DNA from: Bacteroidota bacterium
GTDB taxonomy: Bacteria > Bacteroidota > Bacteroidia > Flavobacteriales > Weeksellaceae
Direction of reading: 5' to 3'
DNA length: 64,000 nt
Assembly: GCA_023461035.1 (NCBI GenBank)
Contig: JAEWOD010000035.1
Coordinates: 62,001-126,000 of the forward strand
Shown: positions 1 to 7,724 of the stretch, piece by piece
How positions within the stretch are numbered: the stretch's first letter is position 1
Layout: each line of letters opens with the position of its first letter
The notes under the pieces: generated by a model
Seen by the model: the letters and a program-made list of their open reading frames with translations, nothing else
The model's database searches: none
Told to the model about the DNA's origin: nothing
Made by a program: the position numbers and the translations under genes

Positions 1-252
1 TTTTGTATAATTAAATGATTCCGGATAAATGGGATCCATCCCTAATTTTTCAGCCAAAGAATTCAATAATTGATAGGTAAAAAATTCAGAACGCAACGGC
101 GCCATGATAAAATTATCCGTTATATAACCCCAAAACACCGCACAAATAATGGCACCGACGAAGATGGCTACAAATGAACGGATCAAATGTCCTCTTAATT
201 CAAAGATATGACCCAAAAAGGACAACTCTTTTTCCTCCTTATTTTCTGCCAT
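1..252 (-). CDS. tatC: Sec-independent protein translocase TatC (N-terminal part, cut by window edge)
   Basis: This is the integral membrane subunit of the twin-arginine translocase, which recognises signal peptides of folded proteins. Only the first 84 codons are in the window. They read MAENKEEKELSFLGHIFELR and continue with the typical TatC pattern: a short cytosolic leader with F-x-x-H-x-x-ELR-x-x-L-I-R, then the first hydrophobic helix (about residues 27-45). The start codon overlaps the last base of the kdsD stop (TAATG), so the two are co-transcribed and probably translationally coupled. The rest of the gene lies to the left of base 1. The call rests on the N-terminal motif only; no other family with this leader comes to mind. 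Confidence 0.85.
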   Translation of the reverse strand, partial: MAENKEEKELSFLGHIFELRGHLIRSFVAIFVGAIICAVFWGYITDNFIMAPLRSEFFTYQLLNSLAEKLGMDPIYPESFNYTK

Positions 253-1226
253 TATATTTCTATTCCGTGTTTAATCAATGCGTGTAAATCCAATATCCCG
301 AAATATTGTTCATTTCTGTCCACCACGACCAATTGACCGATGTTAAAATCCCTCAACTTGTGAAATGCATCTACTGCCTTTTCGTCTTTGTAAACCCTTT
401 TCGGATGAGAGGTTAATATGTCTTTGGCTAATAAATGCTGGTATTCTTTATGTTTTTGAAGCGTTCTTCTTAAATCTCCGTCCGTGATGACACCGAGTAT
501 TTCATCGCCATCCAAAACTACCGTAATACCATTTCGGCCGGATGTAAGCGAATCTATCACTTCAAATACAGTAGAATCAGGATTGACAAAAGGACGCTGA
601 AAGGTATCCATCACATCCTCCACGCTCCAAAGCAATCTTTTTCCCAATGCTCCGCCGGGATGGAATTTTGCAAAATCTTCACCGGTGAAATTTTTCGATT
701 TCATCAAGGCAACCGCCAGCGCATCTCCCATGACCAATTGTGCGGTCGTACTGGAAGTCGGTGCCAGATTATTGGGACAAGCCTCTTTTGAGACTGTAAT
801 ATTTAAAATCACATCAGCATGTTTGGCTAAATCGGAATCCAAATTTCCGATCATGGCAATGAGCGAAGAAGCATTCTTTTTTAAAATGGGAGCCAAATCT
901 TTTATTTCCTGACTATTTCCACTTTTTGAAACACATATTACAACATCTTCATTATCTAACAATCCCAAATCACCATGAATAGCTTCAGCAGCATGTAAAA
1001 ACTGGCTTTTGGTTCCGGTAGAATTAAAAGTTGCCACCATTTTATTGGCAATGTGCGCACTTTTCCCTATGCCGACTACCACAACTTTTCCTTTATTTTC
1101 ATTCAGTAAAGTCACGGCATGAGCAAATTCATCGCCTAAATTTTGAGCAATGTGTAAAAGTTCTGTAATTTCGTCCTGAAAAACAGTTTTTCCAATTTCT
1201 CGAATTTCTTGATTTTTCAAATCCAA
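252..1226 (-). CDS. kdsD: KpsF/GutQ family arabinose-5-phosphate isomerase
   Basis: This enzyme interconverts ribulose-5-phosphate and arabinose-5-phosphate, the first step towards Kdo for lipopolysaccharide, in the cytoplasm. The 324-residue protein has the family layout: an N-terminal SIS sugar-isomerase domain (residues about 30-190, with GIGKSAHIANKM near 52 and the SKSGNS loop) and two CBS domains (about 205-265 and 272-322). Its length matches E. coli KdsD (328). There is no ATG near the N-terminus. The first in-frame start is TTG at 1226, with a second TTG two codons later, so a non-ATG start is likely. The gene is followed without a gap by tatC and is divergent from recQ across about 130 bases. 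Confidence 0.92.
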   Translation of the reverse strand: MDLKNQEIREIGKTVFQDEITELLHIAQNLGDEFAHAVTLLNENKGKVVVVGIGKSAHIANKMVATFNSTGTKSQFLHAAEAIHGDLGLLDNEDVVICVSKSGNSQEIKDLAPILKKNASSLIAMIGNLDSDLAKHADVILNITVSKEACPNNLAPTSSTTAQLVMGDALAVALMKSKNFTGEDFAKFHPGGALGKRLLWSVEDVMDTFQRPFVNPDSTVFEVIDSLTSGRNGITVVLDGDEILGVITDGDLRRTLQKHKEYQHLLAKDILTSHPKRVYKDEKAVDAFHKLRDFNIGQLVVVDRNEQYFGILDLHALIKHGIEI

Positions 1227-1359
1227 AGATTTTGCCTGTAAAGTTTTATTTCGTACTTTAGGTCATTCGACCAAAATTTGATTTTCAACTCATAGAATTG
1301 AAAGGTCAAATATAGGAATTTGGAAAGTAGAAAAAATTAAAATTAGTCTTTTTGTTAAG

Positions 1360-3552
1360 ATGAATAGTTCAACAGAATTATCTTCCTATTTAAAAAAATA
1401 CTTTGGTTTCAACCAATTTAAAGGCCAACAGGAAGAAATTATCAGAAGCCTTCTCAATAAAGAGGATGTTTTTGTACTTATGCCTACAGGTGGAGGGAAA
1501 TCCCTTTGCTATCAATTACCTGCCTTGATTTCAGACGGTGTTGCCATCATTGTTTCTCCGTTGATTGCCCTTATGAAGAACCAAGTCGATGCCGTCAGGG
1601 GAATTTCGTCTGATAATGATGTGGCGCACGTATTAAATTCGTCCTTAAATAAAACGCAAACAAAAAAAGTGATGGATGACATACGCAGCGGCACGACCAA
1701 AATGCTGTATGTCGCTCCCGAATCTCTGACCAAAGAAGAATACACCGATTTTTTTAAAACGGTGTCCATTTCATTTTTTGCCATAGACGAAGCGCATTGT
1801 ATTTCAGAGTGGGGACATGATTTCCGGCCGGAATACCGAAATTTAAAAAACATCATCAATAAAATAGGCGATGCTCCCGTAATTGCATTGACTGCAACAG
1901 CCACACCAAAGGTTCAGGAAGATATCCAAAAAACTTTGGGCATGCAAAATGCAAAAGTTTTTAAAGCTTCTTTTAACCGGCCGAATTTATTTTATGAAGT
2001 TCGTCCAAAAATTAATCAGGATAAGGAAATCGTAAAATTCATTTCTCAATATCAAGGAAAATCAGGTGTGATTTATTGTCTCAGCCGAAAAAAAGTAGAA
2101 GATTTTTCCCAACTTTTACAAGTAAACGGCATCAAGGCCATTCCTTATCACGCCGGATTGGATTCAAAAACCCGCTCCAAACACCAGGATATGTTTTTGA
2201 TGGAAGAAGTGGATGTAGTGGTGGCTACCATTGCCTTTGGAATGGGAATTGACAAACCAGATGTCCGGTTTGTGATCCACTATGATATGCCCAAAAGCTT
2301 GGAGAGTTACTATCAGGAAACGGGTCGTGCCGGCCGCGATGGTGGAGAAGGTTATTGTTTGGCCTTTTATGATTACAAAGACATAGAAAAATTGGAGAAA
2401 TTTCTGGCCAATAAAATGGTGGCGGAACGAGAAGTCGGATTACAACTTTTAGGTGAAGTCATTTCCTATGCTGAAACTTCCATGTCAAGAAGAAAATTTC
2501 TACTGCATTATTTCGGAGAAGAATTTGACGAAATAAATGGATTGGGAGCCAATATGGATGACAATATGCGCAATCCGAAAAAAATGATTGATGCACAGGA
2601 TGACGCACAATTGGCACTTGAAATCGTCCAAAAAGTAAAAGAAATACTGAAAATCAATGATTTGGTAAATGTGCTGACCGGAAAGGAAAGTTCCATCACC
2701 AAATCTTATAATTTAAAATCAGAGAACTTTTTTGGGAAAGGAAAAGACCATGAAGATTATTATTGGAAAAGCATTGCTCGTCAATTAATCGTACGCGATT
2801 ATTTGGAAAAAGAAATTGAATCTTATGGCATTCTAAAGTTGACCGAAAAAGGGAAAAAATTTATCCAGAAACCGGAAGAATTCCTCATTGCGGAAGATGT
2901 GGATTTTAAAAAATTATTGTCTGAACCTTCATCGGAATCCATTCAGCAAGCACCTGCCGCTTTTGATGATACTTTGCTGAAACACCTGAAAGACCTTCGG
3001 AAAAAAATCGCCAAACAACATGGGATTCCTCCTTTTGCCGTTTTTCAGGATCCAAGTTTGGACGACATGACCATGCAATACCCGACAACCATCAAAGCAC
3101 TGACTAATGTCTTCGGTGTTGGCGAAGGAAAAGCCAACAAATTCGGGAAACCTTTTGTGGAATTCATCGCCAAATATGTGGAGGAAAACGACATCATCCG
3201 TCCGGACGAAATGGTCATAAAGTCGGTTGCCGATAAATCCAGCTACAAAGTTTACATCATCCAAAGCGTAGATCGAAAATTAGATCTGGAAAGTATGGCA
3301 GAAGCAAAAAGTTTATCCATGGAAGAACTTCTCTCAGAAATGGAAAGCATCGTATATCAAGGAACCAAACTGGATATTTCCTATTATATAGATGAAATCC
3401 TCGATGAAGACCAGCAGGAAGAAATTCATGATTTTCTGATGGATGCTGAAAATGATTCTATGACCAATTTATTGAAAGAATTCGGAGATGATTATGAAGA
3501 AGAAGAATTACGTCTGATGCGGATTAAATTTATCAATGATATTGCAAATTAA
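1360..3552 (+). CDS. recQ: ATP-dependent DNA helicase RecQ
   Basis: RecQ is a 3'-5' DNA helicase for recombination and stalled-fork repair. The protein has 730 residues. Visible parts are Walker A (TGGGKS, about 43-48), the DEAH box (143-146) followed by CISEWGHDFRPEYR, the LTATAT motif (about 177-182), the helicase C domain with the QETGRAGRDG motif (319-328), a winged-helix RQC region, and an HRDC domain (about 537-612) with a C-terminal extension of about 115 residues. The zinc-binding subdomain (374-400) has the expected frame MSRRKFLLHYFGEEFDE...MDDN, but the four cysteines found in E. coli RecQ are absent. I believe this is common in Flavobacteriia, from memory. It lies in a kdsD/tatC-recQ divergent arrangement that I recall as common in this class. 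Confidence 0.95.
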   Translation: MNSSTELSSYLKKYFGFNQFKGQQEEIIRSLLNKEDVFVLMPTGGGKSLCYQLPALISDGVAIIVSPLIALMKNQVDAVRGISSDNDVAHVLNSSLNKTQTKKVMDDIRSGTTKMLYVAPESLTKEEYTDFFKTVSISFFAIDEAHCISEWGHDFRPEYRNLKNIINKIGDAPVIALTATATPKVQEDIQKTLGMQNAKVFKASFNRPNLFYEVRPKINQDKEIVKFISQYQGKSGVIYCLSRKKVEDFSQLLQVNGIKAIPYHAGLDSKTRSKHQDMFLMEEVDVVVATIAFGMGIDKPDVRFVIHYDMPKSLESYYQETGRAGRDGGEGYCLAFYDYKDIEKLEKFLANKMVAEREVGLQLLGEVISYAETSMSRRKFLLHYFGEEFDEINGLGANMDDNMRNPKKMIDAQDDAQLALEIVQKVKEILKINDLVNVLTGKESSITKSYNLKSENFFGKGKDHEDYYWKSIARQLIVRDYLEKEIESYGILKLTEKGKKFIQKPEEFLIAEDVDFKKLLSEPSSESIQQAPAAFDDTLLKHLKDLRKKIAKQHGIPPFAVFQDPSLDDMTMQYPTTIKALTNVFGVGEGKANKFGKPFVEFIAKYVEENDIIRPDEMVIKSVADKSSYKVYIIQSVDRKLDLESMAEAKSLSMEELLSEMESIVYQGTKLDISYYIDEILDEDQQEEIHDFLMDAENDSMTNLLKEFGDDYEEEELRLMRIKFINDIAN

Positions 3553-3664
3553 ATTTGAGAATGAGACAATTTGAAGATTTGAGAATTAATTAAACATTGT
3601 AAAATTTTACAATCCATACTTACTAACTCATTTTCAAATTCCCGAATTTTCAAATCTTCAAATT
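3552..3664. repeat. AT-rich degenerate inverted repeats between recQ and gpmI
   Basis: The 118-base gap consists largely of repeated AATTTGARRATG-type words. AATTTGAAGATTTGA at 3568-3582 has an exact reverse complement at 3650-3664. AATTTGAGAATGAG at 3552-3565 has a near reverse complement at 3627-3640 (one mismatch). The pairs are interleaved, not nested, so this is not a simple hairpin terminator. It resembles degenerate word repeats seen in other gaps of this window. Confidence 0.6.
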
Positions 3665-3670
3665 AAAATT

Positions 3671-5188
3671 ATGAACAAAAAAGTCATGCTGATGATTTTG
3701 GACGGATGGGGAATCAACCCCAATCCAAATGTTTCAGCTATTGCCGCCGCCAAAACTCCTTTCATCGATTCTTGTTTTAAGAATTATCCAAACGCTACTT
3801 TAATTACCTATGGTTTGGATGTCGGGCTTCCGGAAGGCCAAATGGGCAATTCGGAAGTAGGACACATGAATCTCGGAGCGGGAAGAGTGGTTTATCAAAA
3901 TCTGGTTCGAATCAATATGGCGGTTCAGGACAAATCCTTTCTGAAAGAAAACGTATTGAATTCGCAGTTCCAATTTGCACGCGACAACAATAAAAAAGTA
4001 CATTTCATCGGGCTGACTTCCAATGGTGGCGTTCATTCCCACATCAATCATTTATACGGTTTACTGGAAGCCGCTTCCGAATACGGGTTAAAAGAAAATG
4101 TCTATGTTCATGCATTTACAGACGGTCGGGATTGCGATCCGCACAGCGGAAAAAAATTCATTGCAGATCTGGAAGAACACATGCAGCACAGCACCGGAAA
4201 ACTGGCTTCTGTGATTGGTCGATATTATGCCATGGATCGGGACAAAAGATGGGAACGTGTAAAATTGGCTTATGATTTATTGGTCAAAGGAAAAGGGAAA
4301 TTTACCGAAAATCTGATTCAGTCCATCGAAGAATCCTATGAAGAAGGCATAACCGACGAATTCCTGAAACCTATCATAATTGACAAAAACGGTTTGATTG
4401 AAGAAGGCGATGTGGTCATCAATTTTAATTTCCGGACAGACCGTGGCCGTGAAATCACAGAAGTTTTGACCCAAAATGATTTCCCTGAATTTGGGATGCA
4501 CAAATTGTCTTTACGTTATATTACATTGACGAATTACGATAAAACGTTCAAAGGCGTTCAGGTCGTTTATGATGAAAATGAAATTCCAAATACGATAGGA
4601 GAAGTTTTGGAAAAAGCAGGGAAAACCCAAATCCGGATTGCCGAAACAGAAAAATATCCGCATGTCACCTTTTTCTTTTCCGGTGGCCGGGAAAAACCAT
4701 TTGAGGGAGAAAAAAGAATTCTATGTTCTTCACCAAAAGATGTTCCGACTTATGATTTGAAACCGGAAATGTCGGCTTATGAAATCACTAAAAATATCCT
4801 TCCCGAAATCCAAAACCAATCGGCCGATTTTATTTGTTTAAATTTTGCCAATACGGACATGGTTGGTCATACCGGTGTTTTTCAGGCTGCTGTGAAAGCC
4901 GCCGAAACAGTGGATAGTTGTGCGGAATCAATTGTGAAAACGGCTTTAGAAAATGATTATTCGGTCATAATTCTTGCCGATCATGGAAATGCAGATGTGA
5001 TGATTAATCCGGACGGTTCGCCAAATACTCAACACAGCACGAATCTGGTGCCAGTCATTTTGGTTCAGAAAGAAAAGAAATTTGAATTGAAAAACGGAAA
5101 ATTAGGCGACATCGCTCCCACCATTTTAACACTTATGGGTGTTCCTGTTCCGACTGAAATGACGGGAAACGTTTTGCTTAGCAATTAA
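3671..5188 (+). CDS. gpmI: 2,3-bisphosphoglycerate-independent phosphoglycerate mutase
   Basis: This is the glycolytic and gluconeogenic enzyme that interconverts 3- and 2-phosphoglycerate, using two Mn ions and a phosphoserine. The 505 residues match the usual family length (about 510). It opens with LMILDGWG, the first metal-binding motif. The nucleophilic serine is in QMGNSEVGHMNLGAGR (Ser61). Further motifs are FTDGRDCDPHSG, NFRTDRGRE, the metal-binding NFANTDMVGHTG and ADHGNADVM, and the terminal metal histidine in NTQHSTN. The ATG at 3671 directly precedes the conserved N-terminus. The next operon's promoter overlaps its 3' end. Confidence 0.97.
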   Translation: MNKKVMLMILDGWGINPNPNVSAIAAAKTPFIDSCFKNYPNATLITYGLDVGLPEGQMGNSEVGHMNLGAGRVVYQNLVRINMAVQDKSFLKENVLNSQFQFARDNNKKVHFIGLTSNGGVHSHINHLYGLLEAASEYGLKENVYVHAFTDGRDCDPHSGKKFIADLEEHMQHSTGKLASVIGRYYAMDRDKRWERVKLAYDLLVKGKGKFTENLIQSIEESYEEGITDEFLKPIIIDKNGLIEEGDVVINFNFRTDRGREITEVLTQNDFPEFGMHKLSLRYITLTNYDKTFKGVQVVYDENEIPNTIGEVLEKAGKTQIRIAETEKYPHVTFFFSGGREKPFEGEKRILCSSPKDVPTYDLKPEMSAYEITKNILPEIQNQSADFICLNFANTDMVGHTGVFQAAVKAAETVDSCAESIVKTALENDYSVIILADHGNADVMINPDGSPNTQHSTNLVPVILVQKEKKFELKNGKLGDIAPTILTLMGVPVPTEMTGNVLLSN

Positions 5189-5202
5189 TATTTGTACCTT
5201 TG
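5173..5202 (+). promoter_or_regulatory. Bacteroidota-type promoter for the HAD-map-dgkA operon
   Basis: A TTTG box at 5173-5176 and TACCTTTG at 5195-5202 are separated by 18 bases, which fits the Bacteroidota vegetative promoter consensus (TTTG, then TAnnTTTG). It overlaps the gpmI stop region and ends 29 bases before the next start codon. Confidence 0.65.
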
Positions 5203-5231
5203 CAAACGCTCGGACAATTTCTGCTAACAAA

Positions 5232-5654
5232 ATGAAAAGTTATATTATAGCCGTCGATTTTGACGGAACCATCGTGGAGGATGCCTATCCGAGAATCGGG
5301 AAACCGATGCTTTTTGCATTTGATTCGTTGAAACACTTACAGGCTCAAGGACATCGTTTGGTGCTTTGGACTTACCGGCATGGAAAAACACTCGAAGAAG
5401 CAGTAGAATTCTGTCGTGAAAACGGGATTGAATTTTATGCGGTCAATTCCAGTTTTGAAGAAGAAACATTTGAAATGACCAGACAAAGTAGAAAAATCCA
5501 TGCAGATGTATTTATTGACGACCGTAATTTAGGTGGTTTTCCGGGTTGGGGAGAAGTGACACAAATTATAGAGAAACGAATAGAATTTTCCATTGGAGAA
5601 CACGGGAAAGTCAAAGAAAGAAAAAAGAAAAAAAGAGGATTTTTTGGATTATGA
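5232..5654 (+). CDS. small HAD-superfamily hydrolase-like protein
   Basis: A 140-residue cytoplasmic protein with the haloacid-dehalogenase core and almost nothing else. Motif I is AVDFDGTIVED (the two aspartates and Thr of DxDGT near residues 8-12), motif II is LVLWTYRHGK (about 45-54), and motif IV is DVFIDDRNLGG (about 91-101). No cap domain is present. The basic C-terminal tail (KERKKKKR) is unusual for the family. Similar short HAD proteins of unknown substrate occur in Bacteroidota (BT0820-like, by memory). It is first in a three-gene run; its stop overlaps the map start by four bases (ATGA). Phosphatase activity is likely from the motifs, but the substrate is unknown. Confidence 0.8.
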   Translation: MKSYIIAVDFDGTIVEDAYPRIGKPMLFAFDSLKHLQAQGHRLVLWTYRHGKTLEEAVEFCRENGIEFYAVNSSFEEETFEMTRQSRKIHADVFIDDRNLGGFPGWGEVTQIIEKRIEFSIGEHGKVKERKKKKRGFFGL

Positions 5655-6466
5655 TTCACTACAAAAATAAAGAAGAATTAGAATTAATGTATCAAAGCGC
5701 CCAATTGGTTTCCAAAACCTTGGGTATGCTGGCCAAAGAGATCAAACCCGGAATCCAAACAATCAGGTTGGACAAACTCGCTCATGAATTTATAAAAGAT
5801 CATGGCGGCGAACCCGCATTTTTGGGTTACGGCGGATTTCCTTATTCGCTTTGTATTTCACCAAACGAACAGGTCGTTCATGGATTTCCAAATGAAGATT
5901 ATTTAGAAGAAGGTGATATTCTTTCGGTCGATTGTGGTGTTTTCATGAATGGATTTGTAGGTGATCATGCTTATACTTTTGAAATAGGAGAAGTCGCTCC
6001 GGAAATCAAAAAATTATTAAAAATCACCAAAGAATCTTTATACAAGGGAATCGAACAAATGTTACCCGGAAACCGTGTCGGAGACATTGGCCATGCTATT
6101 CAAACCTATTGTGAAAAAGAAGGTTACGGTGTAGTAAAAGACCTGGTCGGACATGGCGTCGGAAGAACGATGCATGAAGATCCACAAGTCCCGAACTATG
6201 GAAGAAAAGGAACCGGAAAAGTACTGAAAGAAGGAATTACATTGGCGATAGAACCTATGATCAATATGGGAACCGATAAAGTTCGTTTCCATAAAGACGG
6301 CTGGACGGTGACGACTCGCGACAATCAGCCATCGGCTCATTTCGAACACGACGCCGCTATCATCGACGGAAAACCTGTTTTGCTTTCCACATTTCAATTT
6401 ATTTACGAAGCATTGGGAATTGAATCTGACGAAGAAGCACCTTTTTTATATAAAACACTCGTCTGA
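5651..6466 (+). CDS. map: type I methionyl aminopeptidase
   Basis: Removes the initiator methionine from nascent proteins. The 271-residue protein shows the pita-bread metallopeptidase ligands in order: DCGVFMNGFVGDHAYTF (two Asp), GHGVGRTMHEDPQVPNYG (His), AIEPMIN (Glu) and FEHDAAI (Glu/His region). The reading frame is open further upstream to 5546, but the homologous N-terminus begins at the ATG at 5651 (MIHYKNKEELE), which overlaps the preceding stop as ATGA. The sequence from 5546 to 5650 is therefore not part of this protein. The gene is followed by dgkA with a one-base overlap. Confidence 0.95.
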   Translation: MIHYKNKEELELMYQSAQLVSKTLGMLAKEIKPGIQTIRLDKLAHEFIKDHGGEPAFLGYGGFPYSLCISPNEQVVHGFPNEDYLEEGDILSVDCGVFMNGFVGDHAYTFEIGEVAPEIKKLLKITKESLYKGIEQMLPGNRVGDIGHAIQTYCEKEGYGVVKDLVGHGVGRTMHEDPQVPNYGRKGTGKVLKEGITLAIEPMINMGTDKVRFHKDGWTVTTRDNQPSAHFEHDAAIIDGKPVLLSTFQFIYEALGIESDEEAPFLYKTLV

Positions 6467-6828
6467 TGTTTCGCTATTTCCGTTCGATAAAATTTGCCAT
6501 CAACGGATTGTTTTATGCACTTCGAACTGAAAGAAATGTACAAATCTTATGGGGTATAGCGATTTTGACGATTGCCATTTCACTTTGGCTAAAAGTTTCC
6601 CCGACCGAATTTCTAATTATTTTACTGTGGATGTTTCTGATCGGGGTATCTGAATATCTGAATACAGCAATTGAAAAACTTTCTGATCGTGTCACCCTCG
6701 AACAAGATGAGCAAATCAAACACGTAAAAGACATAGCAGCCGGTGCAACATTAGTAGCCTCCATCGGTGCAATTCTTTCCGGGTTGATTATCTTTGTTCC
6801 GAAAATAATTAAAGTGATTAGTAATTAG
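6466..6828 (+). CDS. dgkA: diacylglycerol kinase / undecaprenol kinase family
   Basis: A small membrane kinase that phosphorylates diacylglycerol or undecaprenol. It has 120 residues with three membrane helices (about 28-45, 47-66 and 95-117). The family signature EYLNTAIEKLSDR lies at about 63-75, with a conserved Glu in ALRTERNVQ near residue 22. In Gram-positive bacteria this branch is often an undecaprenol kinase. Which substrate applies here cannot be told from sequence. The start codon shares one base with the map stop (TGATG). Confidence 0.9.
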   Translation: MFRYFRSIKFAINGLFYALRTERNVQILWGIAILTIAISLWLKVSPTEFLIILLWMFLIGVSEYLNTAIEKLSDRVTLEQDEQIKHVKDIAAGATLVASIGAILSGLIIFVPKIIKVISN

Positions 6829-6899
6829 TGATGAGTGATGAGTCGTTTTTTGTGAAGCAAAAAGTAACTTTAAACTTTAAACTTAAACTTTAACCTTAT

Positions 6900-7673
6900 T
6901 TGAAATCAGTCTTTAAAGAAATCATAAACATCGTTCCACGTCCTTGGCTCATCAGGATGAGCATTTGGGCAAGACCTGTTTTGGTTTGGATGCATCGTGG
7001 TGATAATTTCACCGACCCGATTGATGGCCGTAGTTATAAAAGTTTTTTGCCGTATGGTTACGAAAAACAACGTCAAAATGTACTATCGCCCGGAACGCTT
7101 TCGCTGGAGCGACACCGTTTGATGTGGCTGTATCTGCAAAATGAAACCGATTTTTTTACTTCGAAGTTAAAAGTGCTGCACATGGCACCGGAACAATCTT
7201 TCTACAAACGTTTTCGGAAAATGAAAAATCTGGATTATACGACTTCTGATCTGGATTCACCGATTGCTGATGTTAAAGCGGATATTCAAAATTTACCTTT
7301 TGAGGACAATTCCTTTGATGTGATTTTCTGTAACCATGTTTTGGAACATGTGGAAGATGACAAAAAAGCGATTTCGGAATTATTTCGCGTGATGAAACCG
7401 GGAGGTTGGGGAATTTTACAGGTTCCGATTCGTTATCAATTGGAAAAAACTTTTGAAGACCCTACGATTACCGACCGCAAAGAGCGAATCGAAAAATTTG
7501 GGCAATACGATCATGTTCGTGTTTATGGAAGGGACTACTATGATTTACTTTCCAAATCCGGATTTGAAGTTGAAAAAGTCAATCTTTCAGAAAAATTATC
7601 GGATGATGAAATCAAGCGATTCGCACTGGAAAAAAACGAGATTTTGCCGGTGGTCAGGAAAATCGGAAAATAA
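6900..7673 (+). CDS. class I SAM-dependent methyltransferase
   Basis: A 257-residue methyltransferase of unknown substrate. The SAM-binding fold is visible: a motif I-like strand KVLHMAPE (about 97-104, lacking the usual GxGxG), the acidic motif II in TTSDLDSP, then ADIQNLPFEDNSFDVIFCNHVLEH (motif IV region) and VMKPGGWGILQVP (motif VI). The N-terminal part has the conserved phrase GDNFTDPIDGRSYKSFLPYGY, which I recall from Bacteroidota homologues. The frame begins with TTG at 6900; no ATG precedes the conserved N-terminus, so TTG is the likely start. The 70 bases upstream are low-complexity TTAAACTT-type words. Confidence 0.85.
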   Translation: MKSVFKEIINIVPRPWLIRMSIWARPVLVWMHRGDNFTDPIDGRSYKSFLPYGYEKQRQNVLSPGTLSLERHRLMWLYLQNETDFFTSKLKVLHMAPEQSFYKRFRKMKNLDYTTSDLDSPIADVKADIQNLPFEDNSFDVIFCNHVLEHVEDDKKAISELFRVMKPGGWGILQVPIRYQLEKTFEDPTITDRKERIEKFGQYDHVRVYGRDYYDLLSKSGFEVEKVNLSEKLSDDEIKRFALEKNEILPVVRKIGK

Positions 7674-7705
7674 AAAAATCTGCAACTGTAAAACAATTGC
7701 AGATT
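7671..7705 (-). terminator. rho-independent terminator between convergent genes
   Basis: AATCTGCAA (7677-7685) pairs with TTGCAGATT (7697-7705). Read on the minus strand the stem is followed by a run of seven T, so it mainly ends the T9SS gene coming from the right. Confidence 0.75.
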
Positions 7706-7724
7706 CATGATTAAAAATTTCAAT

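Noticed and set aside
5546..5650. Upstream extension of the methionine aminopeptidase frame
   Set aside because: It overlaps the HAD gene in another frame; the ATG at 5651 forms the usual ATGA overlap and gives the conserved N-terminus.
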